Shown here: positions 20,892-32,307 of the stretch, piece after piece
Position numbering within the stretch: position 1 is the stretch's first letter
Layout of the letters: every line of letters starts with the position of its first letter
From: Trichomonas vaginalis G3
Lineage: Eukaryota; Parabasalia; Trichomonadida; Trichomonadidae
Direction: 5' to 3'
DNA: 64,000 bases
NCBI RefSeq assembly: GCF_026262505.1
Contig: NC_067203.1
Location: 23,045,411-23,109,410 of the forward strand
Made by a program: the position numbers and the translations under genes
The notes under the pieces: generated by a model
What the model saw: only the letters and a program-made list of their open reading frames with translations
Told to the model about the DNA's origin: nothing
Database searches by the model: none

Positions 20892-22158
20892 CCCAGATTT
20901 TCCTTACTTTTACCACCTCTCTAAAGCTGGGGACACCACCTATCGTTGGGAGTAGCTATTAAATAGAACCACTAAGGGTATTTTTGGAACTGCAGGTGTA
21001 GTGTAGTGGAAACATCTGACATAATGATTCATTATGCCAAGGTTTGATTCCCATTTAGCTAATTTTTTTCTTTTTTGGATCATGAATTTTTTTTGGGTCA
21101 CTATAAGATTTGTTTCATGTTCTAAATCTGCTGCATATGTAATCTATTTTTATTTACCTATTTTTTAAAAATCTATTGGATTGCCAAATTTGAATATATT
21201 TAAAATCATAAAACTCCAAAAAAACTATAAATATATGTTTTATGCATAGTGCCGATACTCAAATATCAGATTACTTAGATCCATGAATAATATCCGAATT
21301 TTTTTTCTTAAAATTAAACTTCAAAACTTCTTGCAATCTTATTCTTCATCAATTGTAAATTTTTAAAACCATTTTTTAAAATAATTTTGCGTAAATTTTA
21401 TTCTCATGTTGTTTTAATCGAAAATTGATACATTTTCAAAAAAATAATATTGACTTATGAAATTCATTTTTAAGGTGAAATAGTATTGTTTTATTAAAGT
21501 ATATGAATAATATATAAAAAATTAATGAATAATATAAGCAGATTTTTAGTTTACAAAACAAATATGAGCAATGCAATTTCAAACTTTTGCTGGCAATTTC
21601 GATATTGCTCAAGTTTGTAGTATTTGTGATACCTATAACATCGGCTTAATCAAAATTTGATTTTTCTTATGAGTTATTGAGAAAATTTGATTGCAATGAG
21701 AAGGATTTCGACGTTTTTGATAAACTAAGAGCTGAGCTTTAGGGGTTCAGTTCATTTATGGCTGTAGTTTGATGCGTAGATCTCTTTTTTATTGTAAATT
21801 CTTTCAGCATGGAGATCGAGAATGAATCTTTTGAGAACTTTATGAGTTTTTACACCCGTAAAGAGGTCCTTCGAGGAAAGATAGTCCAGACTACATGAAG
21901 ATGTGGGTTAACCAAAAAAATCCGATGGTTTCCCATATTCATGTAGATCTTCGAAAAAATGAGCACCAAAAAAGCCAAAAAAATAGGCTTTTTATTGGAT
22001 TTGTACACTAGATCAATAATCTATTTAGGATCTGACACTCTTTTTAGCCAGAGATATGAGGTCCTTTCTAGGAAAACGATCTATTCATCCATAAAAAAAT
22101 GAATTATCGTTTTCCCCAGAAATTACATGGGGAGTGGTAAAAGTAAGGAAAATCTGGG
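20892..22158. mobile_element. TA-flanked DNA transposon, 1.27 kb, no intact transposase
   Basis: A 25-bp perfect inverted repeat, CCCAGATTTTCCTTACTTTT continuing ACCAC, sits at 20892-20916 and inverted at 22134-22158. TA lies on both outer sides (20890-20891 and 22159-22160). Length and target suit a mariner-type element, but I find no transposase frame with a D,D,D triad, so it is a decayed or non-autonomous copy. It ends 16 bp from the 3' end of the membrane-protein gene at 22175. Confidence 0.8.
20992..21063 (+). tRNA. tRNA-like sequence (degenerate)
   Basis: TAGTGTAGTGG at 20999-21009 is a full match to the Pol III A box and GGTTTGATTCC at 21041-21051 is a near match to the B box. They are 31 bp apart as in a tRNA, and a T-run follows at 21063. 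The D stem pairs, but the acceptor and T stems do not, and the middle forms a different hairpin (CATAATG/CATTATG). A tRNA relic or the head of a tRNA-derived short element is more likely than a working tRNA. Confidence 0.3.
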
Positions 22159-22174
22159 TAAATTCGATTTGTTA

Positions 22175-24592
22175 TTAAAGATATTGAGTGCAAATAGCTG
22201 TTTCTCTGTGATTGTATCTAATCATGATTGCTGCTATGAACCAACCCAAAGCACCTGAAGCGAAAAGGACAGCAGAAGTAAGGAATTTTGCGAGTTTTCC
22301 GATTGTTGAACCATCAATGATCAAATCAAAGATGTCGTACATTTCAGTCATTCTCTGAGCGAGGATAATCTTGTTAACTTTGAAAGTCTTGTTTTCATCC
22401 TGAGACATGTGTCTTGATTTATTGATGCTTTCGATCTGTTCCATTGTGATTGTTGTGTAATCTTCTGGGAGGAAATCGAGTTCATCAACATCCTGGAGAT
22501 CAGCAAGTTGTATCATTGGTTGTTGTTGTTGCATTTGCATTTGTTGTTGTGGGTCAACCATGTTTGGTGGGTAATAATTCTGCTGATAATACTGTGGATA
22601 CTGATTTCCTTGTGGATAACCTGGCTGAATGTATTGTGGCTGTTGCTGTTGTGGTTGAACATTTTCTTCAATGACAAATGGATCTTCTTTGACTTTCTTT
22701 CCTTTACGTGGTCTTCTTGCTCTTTTCTGAGCCTTGATTCTCATTTCTCTCTCCTCCAACTCTTCCTCTGAGAAGTGTCTGATAACTGTTGGATCGTCTT
22801 CAGATGGCTTACGGCACATTGAAGCAATGATGAAATATGCGATGGAGATGAATGGAATAACAAGAATGGCGAAGGAAACAGGTACTAAATACTTGGATGG
22901 AATAATTACCTTATTAAGTGCAAGAATTGGAACAAATGAGAAGAGGATGTTGAGGAAATAAAGGATAGCATCCAATACATTGTTGAATTTGTTCATGTGT
23001 GGACGTCTCTTCACAACAATTATGAACATAATAAGATAAATCACTGGCATGCAAGTAAAAATGTACTTGTTGACAGAAGATGTGAGTGTGGACATGGCCA
23101 TGACTGTGAATTTGTAGAAAAGAACTCCAACAGACCAGAAAACGTTAATTGAAATGAATTCAGCGAAAAGGAAGATACCTGTTGTATGGAGTCTTGAAAC
23201 ACAGTTCTGCCATTTCTCCTTTTCATCGTTACCAAAGACCTTCATGTCCTTGATAATTGAGGAGTTATGCAAAATGAGGTGGGAATAAAGGAATGGAATG
23301 CCAAACATGATGAAGATGACAGTGAATAATATGGATCCGCCGTTAACTTGTATAACTTCCTTGAACCAGTACAATGATTGGTCGGCTTCTAAGAAAAGTG
23401 TCTTGTGGCCTGAACAAAGGTTGGAACACTTGTCTTTTTGAGCCTCAGTCATTGTTTGGTAATTGTAGTTGTTGGCTGATGTAATATATCCGTAAGTATA
23501 GTTAACAATGCCTGGATTTTGTTCAATGAAAGAAGAGATTGTTCCGTTGTGAACTGCATCGTAGTAGCCTTCGTATTGTTTGGAAATTTGGAATCCACAT
23601 GGGATGCAGACGTGGGAATGGTTTTGGATAAGATCCCAGCGGCTTCCATCGTAGTTAACATGGAAACTTGTTCCGTATTCACATCCTGTCTTAATTGGGG
23701 TAATCTGGGAAACGAAAACTGTAAGAATTGGGATATAAAGAAGATCAAGGGCGAACATGAGCAATCTGAGGCCCCAGCGCTTGATGAACTTCTTGAGCTT
23801 GAATAAGAAGTTACGGGAGCATTGGAATGCCTTCAAGAAGAAGAGAATAAGGAGGAATGAACCCAAAATGTATAGAACGTACTGGCCAAAGAGAGCAACT
23901 AGCGGTGGGATGGTGACTCCTGGGATCTGATAAATTCCGCTGAACCAAAGGCCAGCAGCAATGAAAATGCAGCCAAAGATAAATTGGAAGAATAAAATCC
24001 ACCACGGTGGCTTTACAGGGATAATTTCGATGACTCCGGAGTACTTTTGTAACTTCTTGTTAATTTCTTCTAGGTTATCAAGCTTTTCAATTCCTGGAAT
24101 GATATCATGCAAAAAGTGATGAGTTAGATCTTCGGCGATTGATGTTAAGCTTTTGTCTTTCTTGCAAAACTTTTTACACTTGAAAAGCAATCTGACAAGT
24201 AGCCAGCCGCAAGAAACAGGAACAAGAATTGTGCATGTCATCGTAAACTTTTCCATTAGTCCATATGTTAAGAAATATCCTAAAATGCCAAATGCCGCCA
24301 TATCGCCAACGTGAAGAAATGTTTGCCAAATTGGATTAACGAACCACATAATTGCAATATCGAGTACGAGAGTAAGGCCAAGAGATAATATAACAAGTTT
24401 GGCGCGATAATCGAACTTTGGAATTTCAGGTACAACATTGAAAATTATATCATTATAAAACGTTTGTAAAATTGTAAAGCATTTTTTAATTGGTGCAGGC
24501 ATTGGTATTTCTGGGAAGTTGATGTTAATGCCTATGTTCTGCCAGAATGATGTCAAAGACATAAAAACACCAGACAGAGAAAGCATCGGCAT
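22175..24592 (-). CDS. Polytopic membrane protein of unknown function
   Basis: 805 residues with about 12 predicted membrane spans. Six lie in residues 65-300. A soluble loop of about 130 residues with several cysteines (CIPCGF, CSNLCSG) and possible N-glycosylation sites follows. Five more spans lie at about 428-600. Then comes a long cytoplasmic Gln/Pro/Tyr-rich segment (about 640-700) and a last span near 770-795. A basic stretch (KAQKRARRPRKGKK) precedes the Q-rich part. The topology resembles a channel or transporter, but I recognise no family motif. Codon use resembles the host housekeeping genes. Two ATGs (residues 1 and 3) are possible starts. Confidence 0.85.
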   Translation of the reverse strand: MPMLSLSGVFMSLTSFWQNIGININFPEIPMPAPIKKCFTILQTFYNDIIFNVVPEIPKFDYRAKLVILSLGLTLVLDIAIMWFVNPIWQTFLHVGDMAAFGILGYFLTYGLMEKFTMTCTILVPVSCGWLLVRLLFKCKKFCKKDKSLTSIAEDLTHHFLHDIIPGIEKLDNLEEINKKLQKYSGVIEIIPVKPPWWILFFQFIFGCIFIAAGLWFSGIYQIPGVTIPPLVALFGQYVLYILGSFLLILFFLKAFQCSRNFLFKLKKFIKRWGLRLLMFALDLLYIPILTVFVSQITPIKTGCEYGTSFHVNYDGSRWDLIQNHSHVCIPCGFQISKQYEGYYDAVHNGTISSFIEQNPGIVNYTYGYITSANNYNYQTMTEAQKDKCSNLCSGHKTLFLEADQSLYWFKEVIQVNGGSILFTVIFIMFGIPFLYSHLILHNSSIIKDMKVFGNDEKEKWQNCVSRLHTTGIFLFAEFISINVFWSVGVLFYKFTVMAMSTLTSSVNKYIFTCMPVIYLIMFIIVVKRRPHMNKFNNVLDAILYFLNILFSFVPILALNKVIIPSKYLVPVSFAILVIPFISIAYFIIASMCRKPSEDDPTVIRHFSEEELEEREMRIKAQKRARRPRKGKKVKEDPFVIEENVQPQQQQPQYIQPGYPQGNQYPQYYQQNYYPPNMVDPQQQMQMQQQQPMIQLADLQDVDELDFLPEDYTTITMEQIESINKSRHMSQDENKTFKVNKIILAQRMTEMYDIFDLIIDGSTIGKLAKFLTSAVLFASGALGWFIAAIMIRYNHRETAICTQYL

Positions 24593-24667
24593 GAGAAAAA
24601 CTTTGAAAAAATTTTAAGGGGGTTTTTGTAGGAAATGAATTTTTGTTATTTTATTGTTAATTTATTT

Positions 24668-26978
24668 AAGGGTTTCGTTTTGCGAAAAAAATGTACAATA
24701 CGCAATTTCGCTAAAAAAACATTTAGCTAGCAATTTCGACCTTTGACTCCACTCAAGACGTCACTTTTTTAATTTTGCGGTATCATATTTTTGGAAAATC
24801 TTTATGAATATTATATAAAAAGTCTCTTTAATATCTATATTTCATATTTTTATCGATTTTTAAAGTTTTTGCGAAAAGTATTCAATTATTTTTGCTATTT
24901 GGTCGGGTAAATGTCAGATTTGCGACATTTTCTGATATGATATTCAGATTCTACGTTGATAATAATGCTTATAGTGTTGTAAACAGAAATTCATCAAAAG
25001 TGACACCTCAGAAAAGCTAAAATATTGAATTTTTGGAACTTTTGATAGAGCACGTTTTTAAATATTAATTAAAGTAAATGTATATTTTGTAAAGATTCTT
25101 TTTAATAAAAAAATAAAATTTTGAAGAAGAACACAAAATCTTCTGAAAAATAATATCACATAAACTCATATTATTTTCTAATATATAACTATTTTATATA
25201 AAAATCAAATTCAATGATCTTAAAAGCGAAGGATAAACCTCAAAATTTACGAATATAATGAGTGGGAATATAATGCTTATCTATCATAAAACCATATGAA
25301 ATATCAATTTTTGCTTTACGCCTAATTTTTGACGACAATTAGCAAAAAATGTTAAATGTTAACACTCAGTCCATTTGAATATGAAAAATAAAATTGACTT
25401 TGATTAAATGTTTTTATTTATCATGCAATTCTTCTTGCGACCAAAGATTTGAATAAAAGTTCAAAAAATAAGATAGCTTAAAAAATAATATACGGTAGTG
25501 TTTACTAATAGATGAATAGTATATAAATTCTATTAAAATGGATTTGATCCAAAAAAATATATAAAATTTGATCATAAATAAAATCGTTTTAAATTACTTC
25601 TTCATTTAAATTATAACAATTATTTTTGGTTTTATATTTTTTGGATCAAATCCATTTTAATAGAATTTATATACTATTCATCTATTAGTAAACACTACCG
25701 TATATTATTTTTTAAGCTATCTTATTTTTTGAACTTTTATTCAAATCTTTGGTCGCAAGAAGAATTGCATGATAAATAAAAACATTTAATCAAAGTCAAT
25801 TTTATTTTTCATATTCAAATGGACTGAGTGTTAACATTTAACATTTTTTGCTAATTGTCGTCAAAAATTAGGCGTAAAGCAAAAATTGATATTTCATATG
25901 GTTTTATGATAGATAAGCATTATATTCCCACTCATTATATTCGTAAATTTTGAGGTTTATCCTTCGCTTTTAAGATCATTGAATTTGATTTTTATATAAA
26001 ATAGTTATATATTAGAAAATAATATGAGTTTATGTGATATTATTTTTCAGAAGATTTCATTCTATATGCCTATGAAAAGTACTCTCAAAACTAACTTTTT
26101 CCTAATTATAATTAAATCTAGAATATTGTATTATGCTTAGTATTATTTCATTTTTCTCATTCAATTTAGAATTTACAAATGTCAAAAAATTGAGAGCTGT
26201 CACTTTTGATGAATTTCTGTTTATTACAATAGAACCCTCTTGCTATTGTGTCAAAATTGCGAAACCGATAGCAAAAATATCTCGCAATATCAAAATTGAG
26301 ATATTGAGTGAATTATGCATTATAGAGATTAAAAATCTGATTTGTGAAAACATCTCATCAGTTTCTAGCTAATTCAAAAATCTTTACTATCTTATTCGAT
26401 TAAAATGAAAAGGGAATAGTTTCATTATGCTTTAAATGACAGCCTTATAATATAATCATAGTTTTCGCTCAATATGCAGCATTTTTTTTCGAAATCTATG
26501 GTCAATGTCCTAAATACTGATTGCTTTGCATTCATATCTCTTACATTTTCTATACCCACATCACTATTCATTGCTATTCCTATCTTTTTCATTTTTGTTT
26601 GTTTCTCATAATTTCTCAAAAAACACGATAACTTGATATTTGTAAATATCATACTTTATAACGTAAATAAGAACTTGACCTATTAAGAAAAGCAGTAATG
26701 AAAAGAAAATCTGAAATTCATAAAAATTACAAGTTTCTGATGACAATTAGCTTAATTAAACCAGGTACAAGATTATATAATTGTATTTTCTATCCAATTA
26801 TCCATATAATATCTTATCCAGAAAAAAAAAACTTGATCAATACCAAATGATTTTTTAACTAGTAAATAAAGTATTTTCTTTACACACACATTGTATATCA
26901 TAGTTTTTTTTTGGTTTCGCAAAACATCCAAAAACAAATATGCTATAAAAGTGACAATTTTAGCAAAACGAAACCCTT
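24668..26978. mobile_element. Mutator-like (MULE-type) non-autonomous element with nested insertion
   Basis: Termini AAGGGTTTCGTTTTGC at 24668-24683 and the inverse at 26963-26978 are flanked by an exact 9-bp direct duplication AATTTATTT (24659-24667 and 26979-26987). Duplications of 9 bp are typical of Mutator-like elements, which are known in Trichomonas. No transposase frame remains. A second element (24982-26221) is inserted in the interior. Confidence 0.8.
24982..26221. mobile_element. Fold-back element, TA target, related to the MITE at 15869
   Basis: Same 24-bp ends as the 470-bp MITE, with TA at 24980-24981 and 26222-26223. The interior is a giant inverted repeat: about 25135-25556 pairs with about 25640-26060 around an 80-bp spacer. 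The outer right arm also carries the part of the 470-bp MITE that lies next to its other end, so it looks like a dimeric, inverted derivative of the MITE. Confidence 0.85.
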
Positions 26979-26987
26979 AATTTATTT

Positions 26988-28499
26988 CTAATTAGTAATA
27001 GATTTTTGGATTGAGAATTCTTCTCAAAAATCTCACAATTGAAATTCTTTCTGAAGTGTATGCAGAAATTTTATTGTATTATTAAAATAAGATTCAATTA
27101 AACGAATATAACATACGACTCTGCTTTCAAGTGAAAAAATTCAATATGATTTTACAATTGAGACGTTTAATGAATGTAACAAAGCAGCAGGAAAGAAAAT
27201 AAAATATTTAAAAAACAATAGTGTCGAAAGGTTATTTGTTGGAAGTGAAAATTTTTGTAAGAAATATCTATTCATCTGGATGCAATTTCGAAACAAATGT
27301 TCAATTGAAATTACGGAAATAGAATCAATGTTTTCAAAAGTTGCCGCCGTTTGCTTTAAATTATTTTCATTTTTGAATTGAAACGGGAATATTAATAAAC
27401 ATTAAAAAACATTCAGATACCATGGAAAACAAATTACTAGAATGCTTTTCAGAGTGTTTCGTTAAACAAAAAAGCAATAAAAATGCTAAAATGAATGAAG
27501 TGAATGAATTTCGACAACTAGATTTAAAATTGTACATTTTCAAGCAGTAAATGTCCTTGCATTCCTTATAATACAGAATAGTTTAATTGAAAGATTGAAT
27601 TTAAATTGAATTCAATTAGAAATGAAATTTGATGAGACAACTCGGAGTTGATATCAACAGCGATAATATATGACTCATCTTGAGAAAAAAACAACTAATA
27701 TACATGAATAGATATAGCAAGATATACATGAGATGATCACATTACTCTTTGAATTTGATGGATAAATGCTAAAATAAGGTGGCCAAAGTCGATTATTGCT
27801 AAACGATCATATGTAATCAATATCAAGATAGTCAATTAAAATCATTGTTTTACAGTATTATTGTGTGAAAAAAATCGATATCAATTTCAAAGCGCATTAT
27901 TTTATAGCTATCAATAGTGTTTATTTTGTCCAAAATTAATGTACAGAATTTGAAAATTGAATAGATTATCTTTTATTAGATCAAAAATAAATAAGATAAT
28001 GATTGGTATAAATTTTACAAAAGGAAAAATTGCAAATAATCAATATTTTTCATCAAGGGAAGCGATTTAAGCGCAAAATATAGTGTAAAGTAACCTCTAT
28101 ATGATGACCTATTTAGTTTCAATAGTTCAAATTTAAGAGAAGTGAAATAAGAGGAAAAAATGACAAATTAATTCATCAAAAAGATGCAAAATATATTTTG
28201 ATTAAATACTATTTATAAATAAAATTATTTAAACATAATTTTGAAAGAAACTGATTATCGATATTTTTCACAAAAAATAAAAGGGTAAAAAATAATAATA
28301 TTACATAAAGTATCTTAATAAATCGGAATTGTATCTTTTTTTATAATTATGACTTTTGTTAAGGTAAACAAAATTAGCCAATGTTTCTGAATTTCAAATG
28401 AAATCGAATTCAGGATTTATTGAATAAATCGATTACTTATACATAATATAGTAATTTTGCAAAATGAAACCAATGATTCCTTTCAACTACAAATTTAAT
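26988..28499. other. AT-rich intergenic stretch, nothing recognised
   Basis: About 1.5 kb without a coding frame, RNA gene or clear repeat. Confidence 0.5.
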
Positions 28500-28801
28500 T
28501 TTGCAAATTATCTCAGACTTTTCAGAGGATTGAGTGGCAACTCAATCCTCTGAAATAGTCTGTGGTAATTTTTAGTCTCTACACTATTTCAATATAAGCT
28601 CCATTTTTAAACAGTTTTTAAAAATCGAGCATTGAAAAGTGTGATGAGACTTTGCAAATTACCTCAGACTTTTCAGAGGATTGAGTGGCAACTCAATCCT
28701 CTGAAATAGTCTGTGGTAATTTTTAGTCTCTACACTATTTCAATATAAGCTCCATTTTTAAACAGTTTTTAAAAATCGAGCTTTGAAAAGTGTGATGAGA
28801 C
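28500..28801. repeat. Direct duplication of a 151-bp unit containing a 15-bp hairpin
   Basis: Copies begin at 28500 and 28651 and differ at only a few positions. Each contains a stem with arms CAGAGGATTGAGT / ACTCAATCCTCTG (28523-28552 in the first). It lies about 150 bp upstream of the Myb-type gene. Confidence 0.9.
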
Positions 28802-28950
28802 TTAAATTTTTAAAATGTTAGATATCAACCAGATAAATATATTATTCACAATGTTTTAAATTACTAGTCGGTTGCGTTATCTCTCAATTTTGAGAGAGAT
28901 ATCTCTCCACAGTTACGATAAAAAAAGTTCGTGAAGTATTCATCGATCTG

Positions 28951-29484
28951 ATGAGCGGAACTTCACATTTTTCAGAACGCAAATCAGAACATGGAAAACG
29001 AAAATTTACAGAGGAAGAAGATAAAACTATTCTGGAAATGGTTGAAAAAAATGGAGTTCATTATTGGAAACAAATAGCAGCAGTATTGCAGGACCGAACT
29101 GCGAGGCAGGTTCGTGAAAGATGGAAACACTATCTTTCACAGGATATACAAAAAGCACCATGGACTCAAGAAGAAGATGATCTTTTAGAACGCCAATATA
29201 GAAAATACGGACCTAAATGGAGTTTAATCGCTGGAATGCTTCCTGGTAGAACCGACGTAAATATAAAGAATAGATGGGCTTTATTATGCAGAAAAAAAAC
29301 AAAAGAAATTATTAATGCACAAAATAACATGACAATGCAGGATGCGCTAGCTTTGCAAGCAGTTCAACTCCCTATTATAGAAGAAAATGTAGCTTTTGAA
29401 CGTTTATTGAAAGAATTTTCTAGTATTCAAGATAAAGTCAACGAAGATGTTGCTGACGATTTGTTTACCCACTTTAATTTTTAG
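28951..29484 (+). CDS. Myb-type (R2R3) DNA-binding protein
   Basis: 177 residues with two Myb repeats. Repeat 1 covers about 17-66 (FTEEEDKTILEMV...YWKQIAAVLQDRTARQVRERW) and repeat 2 about 69-117 (WTQEEDDLLERQYRKYG.KWSLIAGMLPGRTDVNIKNRW). The second and third helices carry the usual recognition residues. In repeat 1 the first tryptophan is replaced by Phe, a common Myb variant. The C-terminal 50 residues are acidic and without a motif. Small two-repeat Myb proteins are the main characterised transcription factors of trichomonads, where they act on initiator-proximal promoter elements. A TCATC word lies about 10 bp upstream of the start. Confidence 0.92.
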   Translation: MSGTSHFSERKSEHGKRKFTEEEDKTILEMVEKNGVHYWKQIAAVLQDRTARQVRERWKHYLSQDIQKAPWTQEEDDLLERQYRKYGPKWSLIAGMLPGRTDVNIKNRWALLCRKKTKEIINAQNNMTMQDALALQAVQLPIIEENVAFERLLKEFSSIQDKVNEDVADDLFTHFNF

Positions 29485-30416
29485 ATTATTTATTATATGA
29501 GTATAGAATTATTATTTTTTGTAATTATTTCTTAACTATCTATAAATATAAATGTTTTTATTTCAAATCTATAAATACATTTTCATCTGCTTATGGGCAA
29601 TTCATATAGATAGGGTCTTTAGGACTAATAATTCAAAAGATAAATCCAATTTCGATTTGCAAAATATCAGAAAATTATAAATACAATACAAAAATTTGTA
29701 GAACTTCGGATGTTTTGAAAACTGCCTGAAATTAGCATCGGAAACATCAAATAAAAAATATAGACAATTTAAGAGCACTTACAAAAATACTAAAGTTATG
29801 TTCCAGATGACTCATTTTAAATCAATTTTAATATCAAGTGAGGATCTTGGACTTTTTAAGCCAAACTCCTTCATGAAGTGAATTGTATTACCTCAATTGC
29901 GCCATATAATACTTTATAATACAACCTTTCCCAAATGATTCTTAAATTTTGAAATTCATTAAATCATATGATTCTATATATATCTTATCAAAAACGCAGC
30001 GAAGTAAAATTGAATAAAAAGTGGTTTTAAATCGATAGAATGCTATTTTATATTTAAGATTTGTGATCAAAATTACATGTTAATTGAATTATTGTTGATA
30101 GCATTTTTTTACATGGTATTCAATTTATCTATTGTATTTTAACAAACATGATTGCTATTATATATAGTGACTAAAAAAGTTAAGATTAAATTTGAGAATG
30201 TATCAATTTATTTATTCTCAATTTTTATTCTACAAGTTTCTTTCGTTTTAATACGTTACAAATCATAAGCTAAATTTGAACCTTTACTTTTATTCAAAAC
30301 GATAGTCAAATCAACCAAATATACAAGATCTTATGCTATGTTAAAATTTCTTATCGATTTTTGGCTGTAAATTTAAACTATCAAAATTAAAATTCTATAC
30401 ATAAAATTTCTCATCA
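29485..30416. other. AT-rich intergenic stretch, nothing recognised
   Basis: No feature supported apart from the presumed promoter of the nucleotidase gene; TCATCA lies directly before its ATG. Confidence 0.5.
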
Positions 30417-31646
30417 ATGTTCTTCTTCCTGTCGTTAGCATCGTGCAACAATATTATTGTAATAGATGCTGGTAGTACAGGATCTGGACTTTATATTTAT
30501 TCATATGAAAACTCAGATGATCTTAATTCTTTCACAGCATTTCGTGATTCGCAAGGGCAACAAGCTTACTTTCGTTCGAATATTCCTTTCCATACCTCTA
30601 TTAATGATACACAAAAATTAGATCAAGTTTTCACTGAACTAATCGTCAACGGGTCAAATATTTTTCTATCACCAGTCAATAGAACTTTAACACCCATTTT
30701 TATACTTTTAACAGGTGCAGTCCGAATCCTTCCGAAAACAGAGCAAGAGACAATTCGCACTGTTTTATATAAATATCTAAAATCACATTTTGATTATGAG
30801 ATTAAATATAGTTATGTTCGGGTAGTCAGTGGCGATGAAGAAGGCTTATTTGCTTGGATATCCACTAATTTTATTTGTGGCTTTCTAAAATCTGGAAATA
30901 CAATTGCCGTTGCAGAAATGAGCGGTACTTTTCTTCAATTTGCTGTAGAAGCTCCAAAAGATTATCCATCCGGTTTGAAAAAGTGTTTATATCGAATTAA
31001 CGATGGAAACCACACTTACAAAGTTTTTTTCCATTCATGGAATGCATTCGGTGATAAAAGTGTTACTGATTACGTTGATCAATACATTTATAATACAACG
31101 GGAAAAACGGTTTCTCCCTGTTATTTCAATGAAAGTGTTCAAGAAATCGTTCTAAAGGATGGACCACATAACTTTACAGGCCAAACTAACTTTGATAAAT
31201 GCCAAGAACTGATTGCAATGGTTTATTCCAAGCTACAATCAAATCTTTGCGGTAAAATTCCAGCATTTTTCATGGATGGTGACGAATGCATCCCATATCC
31301 AGGTGATGTAGAAAAAATACATACTTATGGAGTGTTTTTCTATTCATTAGATTTTTTGAATTATTCATCTTACGCGGATTTCCAAAACTACATCGACACC
31401 ATATACAAACTAGGAAACCTGACATACCCAGAAGCTCAAAATTTGAATGTCTCCTATAAATACACAAAAAGATGTCTTATGCAAGCCCACATGGTCATAA
31501 GCTTCCTTATAAGAGGTCTGAATGGAGATTTTCACAGAATGTATAGATACAGACGTGATGAACTCGCAAGTTTATCTTTGGATTGGACATTTGGAGCTGC
31601 TATCTACATGTTTTTGTCTGTTTTGATGTTTGGATCTCCATGGTAG
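30417..31646 (+). CDS. GDA1/CD39-family nucleoside phosphatase (apyrase), premature stop
   Basis: 409 residues. The protein starts with a hydrophobic leader and then apyrase-conserved region 1 (VIDAGSTGSGLYIYSYE, residues about 14-30, phosphate-binding DxGSTG). Region 2 is weak (LLTGAVRILP), region 3 is clear (VVSGDEEGLFAWISTNF, with the catalytic Glu), and region 4 is divergent (VAEMSGTFLQFAVE in place of the usual D.GG...Q). Family members hydrolyse extracellular or luminal nucleoside di- and triphosphates. In trichomonads they lie at the cell surface. The frame stops at TAG (31644-31646), but the same frame continues for 43 codons to TGA at 31776-31778 and encodes a membrane span (IGIISGVALVEIILLIIMCF) plus RRRK. 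The stop thus cuts off a C-terminal anchor. It may be a real nonsense mutation, a released form, or a base-call error. Confidence 0.85.
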   Translation: MFFFLSLASCNNIIVIDAGSTGSGLYIYSYENSDDLNSFTAFRDSQGQQAYFRSNIPFHTSINDTQKLDQVFTELIVNGSNIFLSPVNRTLTPIFILLTGAVRILPKTEQETIRTVLYKYLKSHFDYEIKYSYVRVVSGDEEGLFAWISTNFICGFLKSGNTIAVAEMSGTFLQFAVEAPKDYPSGLKKCLYRINDGNHTYKVFFHSWNAFGDKSVTDYVDQYIYNTTGKTVSPCYFNESVQEIVLKDGPHNFTGQTNFDKCQELIAMVYSKLQSNLCGKIPAFFMDGDECIPYPGDVEKIHTYGVFFYSLDFLNYSSYADFQNYIDTIYKLGNLTYPEAQNLNVSYKYTKRCLMQAHMVISFLIRGLNGDFHRMYRYRRDELASLSLDWTFGAAIYMFLSVLMFGSPW

Positions 31647-31778
31647 TATGCAGTGATAGGAATTATTTCAGGAGTTGCACTTGTTGAAATAATTCTTTTG
31701 ATAATTATGTGTTTTTATGTTAGAAGACGTAAGTTCGGTTATAGAAGACCAAGTGAAGCTGTTGCAATCGATCCATGA
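31647..31778 (+). pseudogene. C-terminal membrane anchor of the nucleotidase, behind the stop codon
   Basis: In phase with the upstream gene. It encodes 43 residues: one hydrophobic helix, a basic stop-transfer cluster and a short tail ending at TGA. Its frame and composition are preserved, so the TAG before it is probably recent. Confidence 0.7.
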
Positions 31779-32307
31779 TTGCATATTTTATATAATAACA
31801 AAAAAAAATTATATTAATAATTATACGAATATATATGAATTTATATATGTTGTTTGTTATTCCATAGTTATTTTAGTAAAAATTTATCATGATATTCTTA
31901 TCATCTTTTTATTTTTTTAAATCAAAATAATATTTCTATGTTTTTTCCTTCGTTGATAGTTCAAAATCAATGGAAACTTATCTATCGTTCTCTTTTTCTC
32001 ATCTAACGATATATGTACCATTCCTTTCTATAAAATGTTAAATATTCCTTGTCTCATCTAATATTGATAATATTGCCGTGATTTCTTTTAAAATGATTGA
32101 AAAGCAGGATTCTCTTAATGTGATTTGCGCACAACGTAATGAAGTATATATTTACTCGAATTCATGAAAGTAAAAGATCAATAAAAAACATTCATTTCAA
32201 TCTTTAAATAAAAATCAATCTAAAGAGTTCACTCAGTTGAGTTATGATAAAAAAATTACAAAAAAAAATTAAAACTTTTAATACAACAATAAAAAAAAAC
32301 TTTAAAA
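31779..32307. other. AT-rich intergenic stretch between convergent genes
   Basis: Nothing recognised. The 67-codon frame at 31717-31920 is low-complexity AT sequence. Confidence 0.5.

Noticed and set aside
20191-20962. 85- and 75-codon plus-strand ORFs
   Set aside because: They lie in hairpins and in the transposon end; no conserved pattern.
20892-22158. Intact mariner transposase
   Set aside because: No frame with a D,D,D triad or helix-turn-helix found on either strand; only ends and target duplications support the call.
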